From assembly GCF_002798305.1 (NCBI RefSeq), contig NZ_PCGR01000002.1:296034-360033 (forward strand): a DNA stretch of 64,000 nucleotides. The letters are read 5' to 3'. Every line of letters starts with the position of its first letter. Position 1 is the first letter of the stretch. This document shows, piece after piece, positions 1-7,847 of this stretch. The stretch is from Chryseomicrobium excrementi. Its GTDB lineage: Bacteria > Bacillota > Bacilli > Bacillales_A > Planococcaceae. The notes beneath the pieces are model-generated. The model saw only the letters and a list, made by a program, of their open reading frames with translations, was not told where the DNA came from and ran no database searches. The translations under genes were made by a program, and so were the position numbers.

Positions 1-1311
1 AGTAGAGGGATTCAAGCTACCTCTACTAGTCATACTTGCCAAAATAAAGGTTGCAGAATCTGCGGAAGTAACCAGGAAAGTGAAAATCAATAGAATCGCT
101 AGTAGAGATGTAATCGCACTAAACGGTAACTGGTTAAATGTCTCAAACAAGGCAAGCGTCAAATCCGCATTCACTGCCTCTGCGATACCTGCATTTTCAT
201 TTAGATCTTTATAGAGAGCAGTTCCTCCGAAAATAGCAATCCAAACCATCGCAATAGCAGGTGGAATCACCATAACGCCAGCAATGAATTCTCGAATTGT
301 GCGCCCCTTTGAGACTCGAGCTACAAAGGCTCCCACAAAAGGTGACCAAGCGATTGCCCAAGCCCAATAAAAAATGGTCCAATCCTGCACCCACACCCCT
401 TGTTGGTAGGGTTGCAAACGAAGACTGTACTGTACAAAGTTAGTAATATAATCCCCAAGAGCTAAGACAAATGTTTCGAGGATAAAAACAGTAGGACCTG
501 TTACAAAAACAAAAAGGGAAAGAATGATCGCAAGGGATAGGTTCAAGTTACTCAAATATTTGATTCCTCTAGAAAGTCCAGTTGTGGAAGAGAGCATATA
601 GGCCACAAACATGATGGCAATCAAGATGATTTGAACCCAAAATGCATTCGGTACATTAAATACCGCATTCAATCCGCCGTTCATTTGAAGGATACCTAAT
701 CCGATAGAAGTAGCGAGACCCATCACTGTAGCAACTACTGCTAAAACATCGATGGTTCCTTTGACAGCTGGTTTTGTTCCTGTAACGGGTTCTAATGCTG
801 TAGATACAAGTCCATTTTGTTTTTTACGAAATTGTAGAAATCCAATGACGAGTCCTACCATAGCAAATACAGACCATTGACTGATTCCCCAGTGGAAGAA
901 TGAATAGCCCATCGCTAGTCGAGCGCTTGGTTCTGTTTGAGGTGTCACATCAGCAACAGGACTCGTAAAGAAGTGACTCATAGGTTCCGCTACACCCCAA
1001 AATACTAAACCTGCACCAAAACCTGCAGAGAACAGCATTCCGATCCAAGTGAAAAAGTTGAATTCCGGTCTTTCATTTTCACCGCCCAATCGAATCTTTC
1101 CATATTTACTGATTGCTAAAAAGATCAAGAATAGAATGATGAGAAATACAGACAGTAAATAAAACCATCCAAAGTTAACTGTAGTAAATCCGAAAAGAGA
1201 TCCAGCTACTTCTCCAAATTGTACGGGAGCCGTCGCACCTAAAATAACAAAGAACAGAATAATGGCTGCCGAGATAAGAAACACTTTATTTTTCCACGTT
1301 GATGCATTCAA
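1..1311 (-). CDS. BCCT-family glycine betaine/choline-type transporter (OpuD-like), 3' end cut by window edge
   Basis: Sodium- or proton-coupled importer of compatible solutes at the cytoplasmic membrane. The visible 437 residues have many hydrophobic helices, the BCCT glycine stretch GFGAG followed by FWGVAEP (residues about 90-105), and the family signature WSPFVGAFVARVSKGRTIRE in the later half. The frame stays open to base 1, so about 70-100 C-terminal residues are missing compared with usual BCCT proteins. The start is a TTG at 1309-1311, eight bases behind a strong AAAGGAGGCGG site. No ATG in this frame gives the family N-terminus, so the TTG start is well supported. It lies downstream of the UbiB gene on the same strand but is separated from it by a terminator. 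The GFGAG stretch resembles betaine/ectoine carriers; the exact substrate is not decidable. Confidence 0.93.
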   Translation of the reverse strand, partial: MNASTWKNKVFLISAAIILFFVILGATAPVQFGEVAGSLFGFTTVNFGWFYLLSVFLIILFLIFLAISKYGKIRLGGENERPEFNFFTWIGMLFSAGFGAGLVFWGVAEPMSHFFTSPVADVTPQTEPSARLAMGYSFFHWGISQWSVFAMVGLVIGFLQFRKKQNGLVSTALEPVTGTKPAVKGTIDVLAVVATVMGLATSIGLGILQMNGGLNAVFNVPNAFWVQIILIAIMFVAYMLSSTTGLSRGIKYLSNLNLSLAIILSLFVFVTGPTVFILETFVLALGDYITNFVQYSLRLQPYQQGVWVQDWTIFYWAWAIAWSPFVGAFVARVSKGRTIREFIAGVMVIPPAIAMVWIAIFGGTALYKDLNENAGIAEAVNADLTLALFETFNQLPFSAITSLLAILLIFTFLVTSADSATFILASMTSRGSLNPST

Positions 1312-1370
1312 ATTGCACCGCCTCCTTTATGTAAGTCTTTTTACCTATACCCGGAAGAAGTTCATAGTAA

Positions 1371-1402
1371 ACAAAAAACGCTAGCCTAATTGGCATAGCG
1401 TT
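1371..1402 (-). terminator. Rho-independent terminator after the UbiB gene
   Basis: An inverted repeat AACGCTAGCC / GGC-A-TAGCGTT with one bulge is followed on the minus strand by a T run (complement of 1373-1378). It separates the UbiB gene from the BCCT gene. Confidence 0.7.
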
Positions 1403-1424
1403 CAATGGTTTTATAGTAAGAGAA

Positions 1425-3032
1425 CTACCTCTTCTTGTAAAAACTTCGCAAAAAGACGATTCCAAAAACAGCTGAAGTGGTTGCGAGCCACACATGTTGG
1501 AAGAAGATGCCGGCAAAAAAAGCGATTAAAGAGATTGCTCCCATCACGGCATGTACCACTCGATCCAAGAAGACATGCTGTACGCGTACTTTTTCTATAG
1601 TTGTCGCCTGAATTAATTTTCTGAGTCGAGCAGGTTCATCTAATAAAGAGTAAGCTTTTTGAAGTGGAATAGCTCCTTTTTGAAGCCAGGAAAAGAATCG
1701 CTCTTGTGAATCTGTTGAGTCCTGTCCAGTGGCTCGTTCTCGTGTCCAAGCTAGGATACGAGGCTTTCCTAATTCTAGTAGGTCTACATTAGGATCTAAT
1801 GCGTGCAAAACACCGACGAAAGTAGTCAGAGCTCGACCGAAAAAGGCAAATTCAGCAGGTAGCTGAACAGGCTGGGTTCTGACAATGTAGCGGATATCTG
1901 TCAAAAGACGCTCCACTACATAACTATCCATCTTAGAAAGTTCGTTTGTTTCATAAGCATGAATCATTCGTCGAATGGTATCAGCAAGAAGCGGGCGATC
2001 CGCATTTGGTAATAAAAAGTTCAACTCTTCAAGCGCATCTAAAATCTGATCATCATTGTCTAGCAAAATCCCTTGGATGGCCTTAATAATGGAACGAGTT
2101 TGTGCGGGAGTGATAGAGCCGACCATGCCAAAATCTAAAAGTACAATCGTGCCGTCTGGTTGAATCATCATGTTACCGGCATGTGGATCTGCATGAAACT
2201 CTCCGCTACGTAGGACTTGTTCCATAAAGAGTAGAAACAGTCTTTCAGTAACCTCTGTTGGATCGATTCCGTGTAGTTCCATAAATGAAATATTAGTAAT
2301 CCGCGTTCCTTCAATCCATTCCATCACCAGCACACGGCGTGTGGAATACTCTTCAAAATAAATAGGGAAGCATATTCCTTCTAAATCATTGAAGCGTTGA
2401 TGGAATGACCGGCCGTGCTGCAACTCTTGAAGGAAGTCGAGTTCTGGTAGAAGAGTACTTTCCATTTCTCGATACAGCAAGTCAAAATCAATCTGTTTAG
2501 TAAAGGTCGTGAAGCGTTTGGCTAACCAAATGACGACACGCATAGCCTTAAAATCATAACGAATGATGCGTTCAATACCGGGACGTTGGATTTTAATAGC
2601 GACATCTCTACCATCTAGTAATGTAGCTTTATACACTTCCCCAATAGATGCTGAAGCGATAGACTCGTCAGAAATCTTAATTACATATTTGGAGACGGGC
2701 CCGCCCCATTCCTCTTCGATGACTTTCATAGCGAGGTCACGCTCTACGGGAGGGACACGGTCCGTTAAACCTTCTAGTTCCTCAATAAATGCTTGTGGAA
2801 GAACATCGGCTCGTGCGGATAAAAACTGGCCGACCTTGATCATCAGTCCACCTAAGTACAGGGCGGTTTCTTTGTATTCCGTTGCTTGTCTGACAATGAG
2901 ACGCTCCCATTTCGCTTGGACGACAGGTGTAAAACGTCCTCGATACTTTCTTTGAAAGAAATAGACTTGTAGAAAAAATTTGATAGACATCCAGACTATA
3001 CGATACATACGGTACCAGGCTACATTTTTCAC
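1425..3032 (-). CDS. ABC1/AarF/UbiB-family atypical kinase-like protein
   Basis: Member of the UbiB protein-kinase-like family, which binds ATP and is linked to isoprenoid-quinone metabolism; its substrate in Firmicutes is unknown. Hallmarks are present in order: the KxGQ motif (KVGQ, residue 66 onward), the SASIGEVYKA loop, the catalytic-loop block HADPHAGNMM and LLDFGMVG. Two C-terminal hydrophobic segments probably anchor it in the membrane. I place the start at the GTG at 3030-3032 (535 residues). It has an AAGGAG site nine bases upstream and a TTGGAC-18-TATAAT promoter just before that. A longer reading from a TTG at 3101 would run through the preceding terminator and lacks a ribosome-binding site. 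It appears to be transcribed alone. Confidence 0.9.
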   Translation of the reverse strand: MKNVAWYRMYRIVWMSIKFFLQVYFFQRKYRGRFTPVVQAKWERLIVRQATEYKETALYLGGLMIKVGQFLSARADVLPQAFIEELEGLTDRVPPVERDLAMKVIEEEWGGPVSKYVIKISDESIASASIGEVYKATLLDGRDVAIKIQRPGIERIIRYDFKAMRVVIWLAKRFTTFTKQIDFDLLYREMESTLLPELDFLQELQHGRSFHQRFNDLEGICFPIYFEEYSTRRVLVMEWIEGTRITNISFMELHGIDPTEVTERLFLLFMEQVLRSGEFHADPHAGNMMIQPDGTIVLLDFGMVGSITPAQTRSIIKAIQGILLDNDDQILDALEELNFLLPNADRPLLADTIRRMIHAYETNELSKMDSYVVERLLTDIRYIVRTQPVQLPAEFAFFGRALTTFVGVLHALDPNVDLLELGKPRILAWTRERATGQDSTDSQERFFSWLQKGAIPLQKAYSLLDEPARLRKLIQATTIEKVRVQHVFLDRVVHAVMGAISLIAFFAGIFFQHVWLATTSAVFGIVFLRSFYKKR

Positions 3033-3056
3033 TAGACATCGCTCCTTGTAGCTCTC

Positions 3057-3086
3057 ATTATAGAGTGCTTGCCGCAAAGAGTCCAA
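3057..3086 (-). promoter_or_regulatory. Sigma-A promoter of the UbiB gene
   Basis: On the minus strand TTGGAC (3081-3086) and TATAAT (3057-3062) are spaced by 18 bases. The -10 box ends about 25 bases before the GTG start, leaving room for the AAGGAG site. This placement decides the start of the gene. Confidence 0.65.
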
Positions 3087-3099
3087 GAACTCACTTAGC

Positions 3100-3134
3100 A
3101 AAAAAAGACGAGCTGACTAGCAGCCCGTCTTTAA
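3100..3134 (-). terminator. Terminator after the TM-helix-repeat gene
   Basis: On the minus strand AAAGACGGGCT pairs with AGCTCGTCTTTTTT around a short loop and ends in a T run. It closes the transcript of the gene at 3147-4868. Confidence 0.7.
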
Positions 3135-3146
3135 AACTCTTAATTG

Positions 3147-4868
3147 TTATTCGTTGCGATTTTCATCACGACGGTGATCTTCTGGTGAATCGTGATACGG
3201 ATGAAGATCATTCGTTTCTGGTAAATTAAAGCCGGTATCTTGAGGTACATCTTGAGCTAAAGTGTCATCCGCATGAGCAGAAGTCCCGTGCATGAAACGC
3301 TCTTCTTCTTGAGCAGATTTCATATCGTCTTTAGCGTTTTGTTTCATTTCTTCTTTTTTTTGTTCGTAGTTTTCTTTGTCAACTTCTGCTTCATCAATTG
3401 ATTTTTCCATGCGGTCCAAATAACGAGAAGCATGTTCGCGACCACCAAGACCGAAGGCTAAACCAAAGGCAAGAGCAACGCCGCCTAAGATTAAGATAAA
3501 CGCAGACTGGATGATTCCAGGTGCAATTCCTAATTGACTAAGAGCCATGAAGAATGCAAATCCTAGAATCGCATATTTTGCTACTAATCGTAAGAAGTGT
3601 GGAGATCCTGAAGCATCTTTCATCAAGCTTCCTACAAGTTTTTCTGCAAGGTTTGCTAGCCAGAAGCCGACTGCCAAGATCACTAGAGCTGCTACGACCA
3701 TTGGAAGGTAAGCAAATACTGCACTACCTAGAGAGACCATAAATTCTAGGTTTACTAATTGAAGAGCTTCCATAACAAACAGTAACACGATCAATACTTG
3801 AACAATTGTTCCGATGATAGAAGCTAAATCAAAGTTCTTAGCATTGCTAGAGTTTAGTCCCATCTTCGTCGCTAGATTGTTAATGCCAAAACCATTCAAT
3901 AGATTTACTACGAAATCTTTCACGAATTTGGCTACATATACACCTACGATGACCAAGATGATAGCCACAATAATTTGTGGAATCATAGACATGATATCGT
4001 TTAGCATTTCAATAGCTGGACCAGAGATTCCGTCTAAATCAAGGATTTCAAGTGCAGTGATTGTAATTGGAATCAATATTAATACAAATGCAATCAAACC
4101 TGCGATTTTAGAGAGACTTGTATTTGAAGTTGTTGAATCATTTTTTAAATTCATCTTCTCTGTAAAGCGATCAATGCCTACAGAGTGTAAGAATTTCTCA
4201 ACAAGATTACGAACAAGCTTCGCGATGAAATAGCCAATTGCGAATACGATAGCTGCCGAAACCAATTTAGGAATGAAGTTGATGAAGCTAGACAGCATAT
4301 CCTCAAATGGACCACTCAATCCATCGATTCCTAAGGCATTAAGAATGGCTGGTAAGAACAATAAGAAAATCAGATAGTACGCTACATTAGCGACTGTGTC
4401 TGTCCACTTTGTTTTTTGTTCACCAGTTGTAGTCATCCCAGTCTTTTCACCAAGCTTATTGAAATCTACTTTGTTGCCAAGCATCTGGATACCTTTTTTA
4501 ACTAAAGTAGCCAGTGCCCATGCGACTAGTAAGATCAAACCAGCTTTTAGAATATTTAAGAATGCACCAGTTAATGTATCATACATGTTCGCAAATGGAG
4601 CGGCGAATGTATGTAGATCCAAGATGTTAAAGAATAAAACGAAAGCAAGTAACAATAAGATGAAGAATACTACTTTACTAATAATCTTCTCGACTGACCA
4701 TTTTGATTTTGTGTTACCTAGGCGTTCATTGAGATTCAGTTTACGCAACCCTTTGTAAACAAGCTTTTCAACAAATTTTGCTACAAAGTAACCAATTAGT
4801 AGTACGAGTAACGCTAGAAGTAAATCAGGTAAAAATGAAAGCGTGTCACGAATGTAAAACTCATTCAT
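3147..4868 (-). CDS. Multi-repeat TM-helix membrane protein, mechanosensitive-channel-like (PF05552 repeats)
   Basis: A 573-residue integral membrane protein built from five copies of the conserved TM-helix repeat. Each copy is a hydrophobic stretch ending like GYFVAKFVEKLV, followed by a short basic amphipathic helix (starting near residues 15, 105, 200, 290 and 385). A sixth hydrophobic region near 430-470, ALAFGLAFGLGGREHASR, matches the end of the MscS-like pore segment. The tail (470-573) is charged, coiled-coil-like and acidic. Such proteins are annotated as mechanosensitive-channel-related, but the MscS cytoplasmic domain is missing, so channel activity is uncertain. The start is ATG at 4866-4868 with AAAGGAGG upstream; an in-frame TTG at 4871 is also possible. 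A near-perfect sigma-B promoter precedes it, which suggests a stress or osmotic role. Confidence 0.85.
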   Translation of the reverse strand: MNEFYIRDTLSFLPDLLLALLVLLIGYFVAKFVEKLVYKGLRKLNLNERLGNTKSKWSVEKIISKVVFFILLLLAFVLFFNILDLHTFAAPFANMYDTLTGAFLNILKAGLILLVAWALATLVKKGIQMLGNKVDFNKLGEKTGMTTTGEQKTKWTDTVANVAYYLIFLLFLPAILNALGIDGLSGPFEDMLSSFINFIPKLVSAAIVFAIGYFIAKLVRNLVEKFLHSVGIDRFTEKMNLKNDSTTSNTSLSKIAGLIAFVLILIPITITALEILDLDGISGPAIEMLNDIMSMIPQIIVAIILVIVGVYVAKFVKDFVVNLLNGFGINNLATKMGLNSSNAKNFDLASIIGTIVQVLIVLLFVMEALQLVNLEFMVSLGSAVFAYLPMVVAALVILAVGFWLANLAEKLVGSLMKDASGSPHFLRLVAKYAILGFAFFMALSQLGIAPGIIQSAFILILGGVALAFGLAFGLGGREHASRYLDRMEKSIDEAEVDKENYEQKKEEMKQNAKDDMKSAQEEERFMHGTSAHADDTLAQDVPQDTGFNLPETNDLHPYHDSPEDHRRDENRNE

Positions 4869-4924
4869 CAATAAAATCTCCTCCTTTAATCCTTATGATT
4901 ATGGCTTTGCCAAGCTAGTAAACT

Positions 4925-4949
4925 ATACCCAAGATGAGTTGACATAAAC
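4925..4949 (-). promoter_or_regulatory. Sigma-B promoter for the TM-helix-repeat gene
   Basis: The minus strand reads GTTTAT, 13 bases, GGGTAT, an essentially perfect match to the sigma-B consensus. It lies 57 bases before the start codon. Confidence 0.75.
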
Positions 4950-4984
4950 CCACTAGACCGAAGGAATCAAATTTTTGGAAATAG

Positions 4985-5010
4985 GTTTAAGTGCATAGGG
5001 ATTAGGAAAA
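4985..5010 (+). promoter_or_regulatory. Probable sigma-B promoter for the DUF3243 operon
   Basis: GTTTAA, 14 bases, GGAAAA: one mismatch from GGGWAW in the -10 box. It is divergent from the sigma-B promoter at 4925-4949 and about 60 bases before the gene at 5069. Confidence 0.55.
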
Positions 5011-5068
5011 ACTGAAGATGTAAACCAGAAACACACTATTACACTAAAACAAAGGGAGTTGGAACTCT

Positions 5069-5377
5069 ATGATGGACAACATTCAAAACAAAGTACAAAA
5101 CGAAATGGAAAACGTATCACCAGAAAAAAAGGAGCGTATCCTTCAAGATTTTGAACAGTTCAAATCGTATTTAGGCGATAAAGTAGCTTTAGGTGAAAAG
5201 ATGGGCCTAGGGGAAGAGCAACTTGCTAAAACTGCTGAAGTTGTTGCTGGTTACTTATCTAAAAAAGAAGAGCCACGTAATGCTGAAGAGAACCTTCTTC
5301 AAGAATTATGGCGTTCTGGAGACAAAGAACAGCAACACGCATTGGCACACATGCTAGTGAACATGGTACGTAAATAA
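5069..5377 (+). CDS. DUF3243 family protein (YmfJ-like)
   Basis: A 102-residue soluble, charged, all-helical protein of the DUF3243 family found across Bacillales; its function is unknown. The family core is visible as FKSYLGDKVALGEKMG followed by a helix ending EDLLQELW-like (NLLQELW) and a last helix ALAHMLVNMV. A GGGAG site lies ten bases before the first ATG; a second ATG follows at once. It is followed 14 bases later by a small acidic gene with its own AGGAGG site, so the two probably form an operon. The upstream sigma-B-like promoter suggests induction by general stress. Confidence 0.85.
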   Translation: MMDNIQNKVQNEMENVSPEKKERILQDFEQFKSYLGDKVALGEKMGLGEEQLAKTAEVVAGYLSKKEEPRNAEENLLQELWRSGDKEQQHALAHMLVNMVRK

Positions 5378-5391
5378 GGAGGGAATCCTCA

Positions 5392-5625
5392 ATGAAACAC
5401 GAACCAAAAAAAGATCAAACTCAAGAGAAGCAAGATATTAAGGGCAGAATCATGGATAATCCTGAAGTCATGGAAACGGACCAGGAAAGTATTTATGACA
5501 TGCACGATGATATGAAAACAGTAGATGCGATTCCAGTTGAAGAATTGAATCAAAAAGTGAAAGATGAAGAAAATCATCGTCATACTAAAGATTCGTCTTC
5601 TAGTGAAGAACGGTATCCAGAATAA
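5392..5625 (+). CDS. Small hydrophilic protein of unknown function
   Basis: A 77-residue protein rich in Asp, Glu, Lys and Gln with no hydrophobic segment and probably disordered. An AGGAGG site lies at good distance before the ATG, and the gene follows the DUF3243 gene by 14 bases and ends at a strong terminator. This context argues for a real gene. I do not recognise a domain. Low-complexity acidic proteins of this kind are common among stress-induced proteins, but that is inference only. Confidence 0.65.
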   Translation: MKHEPKKDQTQEKQDIKGRIMDNPEVMETDQESIYDMHDDMKTVDAIPVEELNQKVKDEENHRHTKDSSSSEERYPE

Positions 5626-5627
5626 CT

Positions 5628-5666
5628 AAAAGAGTCTCCAGCCAATAGTGACTGGAGACTCTTTTT
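5628..5666. terminator. Bidirectional terminator
   Basis: AAAGAGTCTCCAG pairs with CTGGAGACTCTTT (13 bp), with A runs on one side and T runs on the other. It serves both the DUF3243 operon and the convergent RsbR gene. Confidence 0.9.
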
Positions 5667-5670
5667 ATAG

Positions 5671-6495
5671 TTACTTTTTCTTTTCAATAGTCGCAAGAGC
5701 TTGTAAAACGGAACCAAATGTATGGAAATCAGAGAAATCAATGTTTCCTTGTACAATTGCCATAGTGATATTTGGTCGCATGCCTGTGAAATACAAATCA
5801 ATCCCTAATAACTGAAGCACATTGTGCAGTGTAAAAATATGCTGCGCAATCTCTTTGTCAATTGTGAGTATACCTGAAAAATCAATGATTAAGTGATCAA
5901 TTTCCATCTTCGGTATTTTGGGAATCACATAATTTAAAATGTAAGTCATTCGGTCATAATCTACTATACCAATTAATGGGAGAATAGCTACACCTTCTTG
6001 TACTGGGACAATAGGAGCGGACAACTCATTAATTAGCTTCTGACGCTCTTTTAATTTTTCATTTTGATGCTTTTCAAAAGACTTAATAGACTGAACCATT
6101 GCAACGTCTAGTAAGTAATTGAACCTGTTCATGATTCGAACAATCTGAGCTGGACCTACTTCTAAGTCAAGTGCCACTTGGGCAATATGCTTCGAGTAGA
6201 CAAGACGGTTTTGAGCAAAAGGTTCAATAGATTTAGAGAACTCCTCCATGTTTTGAGAGTTCGTTTCACCTTGTTGTTCTGCCCACTTCAATAGCTCTTC
6301 TCCAGCCTCTTCATCCGTAGAAGGAAAAGAGCGAGCCATCATACGAAGGAATTCCGCGTTTTGTTGACGTGCAATCTCCAATTGCTCTGGAGAAATTTCG
6401 AAAGTCACATGTTTTAATGCATCTTCTACAATTCTATCTACGAGTGACTCCGCATTTTCTTGTAAATAATTACTCACACGAACAATTTGATCCAT
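5671..6495 (-). CDS. RsbR-type stressosome protein (N-terminal sensor plus STAS domain)
   Basis: RsbR paralogues form the stressosome with RsbS and release RsbT to start the sigma-B cascade. Residues 1-150 form the helical N-terminal domain (sensor type, globin-fold in known RsbR). Residues 160-274 are a STAS domain with VAILPLIGIVD and LIIDFSGILTID. The two phosphorylation sites of RsbR correspond to Ser207 in DFSG (Thr in RsbRA, here Ser) and Thr237 in FTGMRPNI, so phosphorylation seems possible at both. It starts at ATG 6495 with AGGAGG five bases before, and follows the bacilliredoxin gene by 13 bases. No rsbS, rsbT or sigB lies in this window, so this is a detached paralogue. Confidence 0.9.
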   Translation of the reverse strand: MDQIVRVSNYLQENAESLVDRIVEDALKHVTFEISPEQLEIARQQNAEFLRMMARSFPSTDEEAGEELLKWAEQQGETNSQNMEEFSKSIEPFAQNRLVYSKHIAQVALDLEVGPAQIVRIMNRFNYLLDVAMVQSIKSFEKHQNEKLKERQKLINELSAPIVPVQEGVAILPLIGIVDYDRMTYILNYVIPKIPKMEIDHLIIDFSGILTIDKEIAQHIFTLHNVLQLLGIDLYFTGMRPNITMAIVQGNIDFSDFHTFGSVLQALATIEKKK

Positions 6496-6508
6496 AGTGG
6501 CCTCCTGG

Positions 6509-6844
6509 TTAAACTAGAAAATCGACAGCAGATGCTAACGTTTCTTGTGTAATATCATAATGTGATTGATCCCACTTCGCTAAGCGGTGCATGACTAAAA
6601 TAGCTTGAGGAGATTGGTGCTGCACATTCAAATCATCAGCGATTTCTAATGAAATAGGTCTGTTCTCGATGACTTTTACATAATAAACCGGTAACTCCGT
6701 CTGAAAATCGGAGACTTGTCTATGTGCAAAAGCAGAAATCGGGCAAGTTGTACTGTGTTTAAAGAGGAAGAACGGTTGACCTTCGGAATGTTCCAATACC
6801 TCTTTCCATTGTTCATGAGAAGTGATTTCTAGTAACGTAGCCAT
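6509..6844 (-). CDS. ytxJ: Monothiol bacilliredoxin BrxC/YtxJ (bacillithiol system)
   Basis: A 111-residue thioredoxin-fold protein that removes bacillithiol from S-bacillithiolated proteins in the cytoplasm. The active-site motif TCPIS is present with Cys34 in the usual place after the first strand (FFLFKHSTT), and the family end with its cis-proline segment (HQSPQAILV) is intact. The length matches the family. AAGGG lies nine bases before the ATG. It is the first gene of a two-gene unit with the RsbR-type gene, which links thiol redox state with stress signalling by position. I saw no sigma-B promoter directly upstream on this strand. Confidence 0.9.
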   Translation of the reverse strand: MATLLEITSHEQWKEVLEHSEGQPFFLFKHSTTCPISAFAHRQVSDFQTELPVYYVKVIENRPISLEIADDLNVQHQSPQAILVMHRLAKWDQSHYDITQETLASAVDFLV

Positions 6845-6879
6845 TTTTTCATCCCTTTCTCTATATATGTGTGAGTTCA

Positions 6880-6905
6880 GTTTAACATAAAAATATTGAG
6901 GGAAA
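6880..6905 (+). promoter_or_regulatory. Sigma-B promoter for the YusW-like lipoprotein
   Basis: GTTTAA, 14 bases, GGGAAA: a full match to GTTTAA-N12-15-GGGWAW. The -10 box ends 38 bases before the start codon. Confidence 0.7.
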
Positions 6906-6943
6906 GCTATATTTAACCTGATTTATGGAAGGATGATACAATC

Positions 6944-7408
6944 ATGAAGAAAATCTCGAAAACCATGGCATTTCTTGCTAGTAGCAGTGTTCTTCTCCTT
7001 GCGGCTTGCGGAGAGACCACAGATAATACAGTGGAAACAGATCCCGCAGACTCTTCGCCGGTTGAAAACAATCAATCTGCCACCCCCACGGATTATGGGT
7101 TTACAAGCTTTGATTTGTCGATAGATACACCTGATGAGAGAGATGCGATTGATGTAGACTATGAGACGGGCAGATCGGGAACGGAGATTGAGTACCAAAA
7201 TGTACTTGAAGACGTAAATTTAGGCGGAGACGAGGCTGGCACAGCTCTTGAACCTATCTTCACGAATCTCAATCTAACTGCCGACATGGCAAAAGAAGAT
7301 GTTTTATCTACTGTTACAGAAGCGTTTGGTGTAACGGAATATAGAGATTTTGAATTAGAAGTGGAATTTGAAGATGGGAAAGAAGTGAAATGGGAAGATA
7401 CAAAATAA
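6944..7408 (+). CDS. YusW-like secreted lipoprotein
   Basis: A 154-residue lipoprotein with a signal peptide (MKKISKTMAF start) and lipobox LLAAC, so it should be anchored outside the membrane through the cysteine at residue 22. An acidic, probably disordered linker follows (residues 23-55). A C-terminal domain of about 85 residues resembles the YusW-like family: alternating acidic strands ending ELEVEFEDGKEVKWED. Function unknown. AAGGATG precedes the ATG. Upstream lies a clean sigma-B promoter and downstream a terminator, so it is a single-gene stress transcript. Confidence 0.8.
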   Translation: MKKISKTMAFLASSSVLLLAACGETTDNTVETDPADSSPVENNQSATPTDYGFTSFDLSIDTPDERDAIDVDYETGRSGTEIEYQNVLEDVNLGGDEAGTALEPIFTNLNLTADMAKEDVLSTVTEAFGVTEYRDFELEVEFEDGKEVKWEDTK

Positions 7409-7433
7409 AAAAAGGCCCTCGGGCCTTTTTTTA
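7406..7433. terminator. Bidirectional terminator
   Basis: AAAAAGGCC ctcg GGCCTTTTT is flanked by A and T runs. It serves the lipoprotein gene and the convergent gene at 7431-7664. Confidence 0.85.
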
Positions 7434-7664
7434 TTTTCCAAACAGTCCATCTAAGATGCCTTTTCCAGGTTGACCCTGATGACGCATAGACTCTGGAGTT
7501 TCCTGACCTACAGTATCAGCGTCATTTTTCTGGCCTCTCATTGGCGTATTCGAAAAACTCTCAAATTGCTTAGCTAGCTTATCTCGAGACTGTTTGTTTC
7601 TCATTAAATAGGCGGCTCCTAGTCCTAGTGCTGCTAATAGCGCTTTGTTATTACGACTTGCCAT
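7431..7664 (-). CDS. Small membrane-anchored stress protein, unknown function
   Basis: A 77-residue protein with one short N-terminal hydrophobic segment (LLAALGLGAAYLM, residues 8-20) and then a basic, Gln- and Gly-rich tail. I choose the ATG at 7664 because AAGGAGAG lies at normal distance; a longer reading from 7724 would run through the promoter. Its divergent neighbour is the YflT-domain gene at 7848, and the two appear to have back-to-back sigma-B-type promoters. No known domain recognised; short glycine/alanine membrane segments of this type occur in YtxH-like stress proteins, a weak resemblance. Confidence 0.7.
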   Translation of the reverse strand: MASRNNKALLAALGLGAAYLMRNKQSRDKLAKQFESFSNTPMRGQKNDADTVGQETPESMRHQGQPGKGILDGLFGK

Positions 7665-7707
7665 GAAAATCTCTCCTTCTTTTTCTGTAATAATTGTTAT
7701 TTTGTAG

Positions 7708-7733
7708 TTTCCCCGAGTAGACAACTAGTAAAC
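7708..7733 (-). promoter_or_regulatory. Sigma-B promoter for the small membrane protein
   Basis: The minus strand reads GTTTAC, 14 bases, GGGAAA, 44 bases before the ATG at 7664. Confidence 0.65.
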
Positions 7734-7772
7734 ATCTCATTTACATGACAAACATGACATTTTCTAAGAAAG

Positions 7773-7798
7773 GTTTAACTCGTTACAAAGTAAGGAAT
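7773..7798 (+). promoter_or_regulatory. Possible sigma-B promoter for the YflT-domain gene
   Basis: GTTTAA, 14 bases, AGGAAT: the first -10 base differs from GGGWAW. The homologous B. subtilis gene (yflT, gsp17M) is known to be sigma-B dependent, which supports the reading. Confidence 0.5.
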
Positions 7799-7847
7799 AG
7801 CATTCATAACACAAACAAATCACCAACATTATGAGGAGGATTATGAA

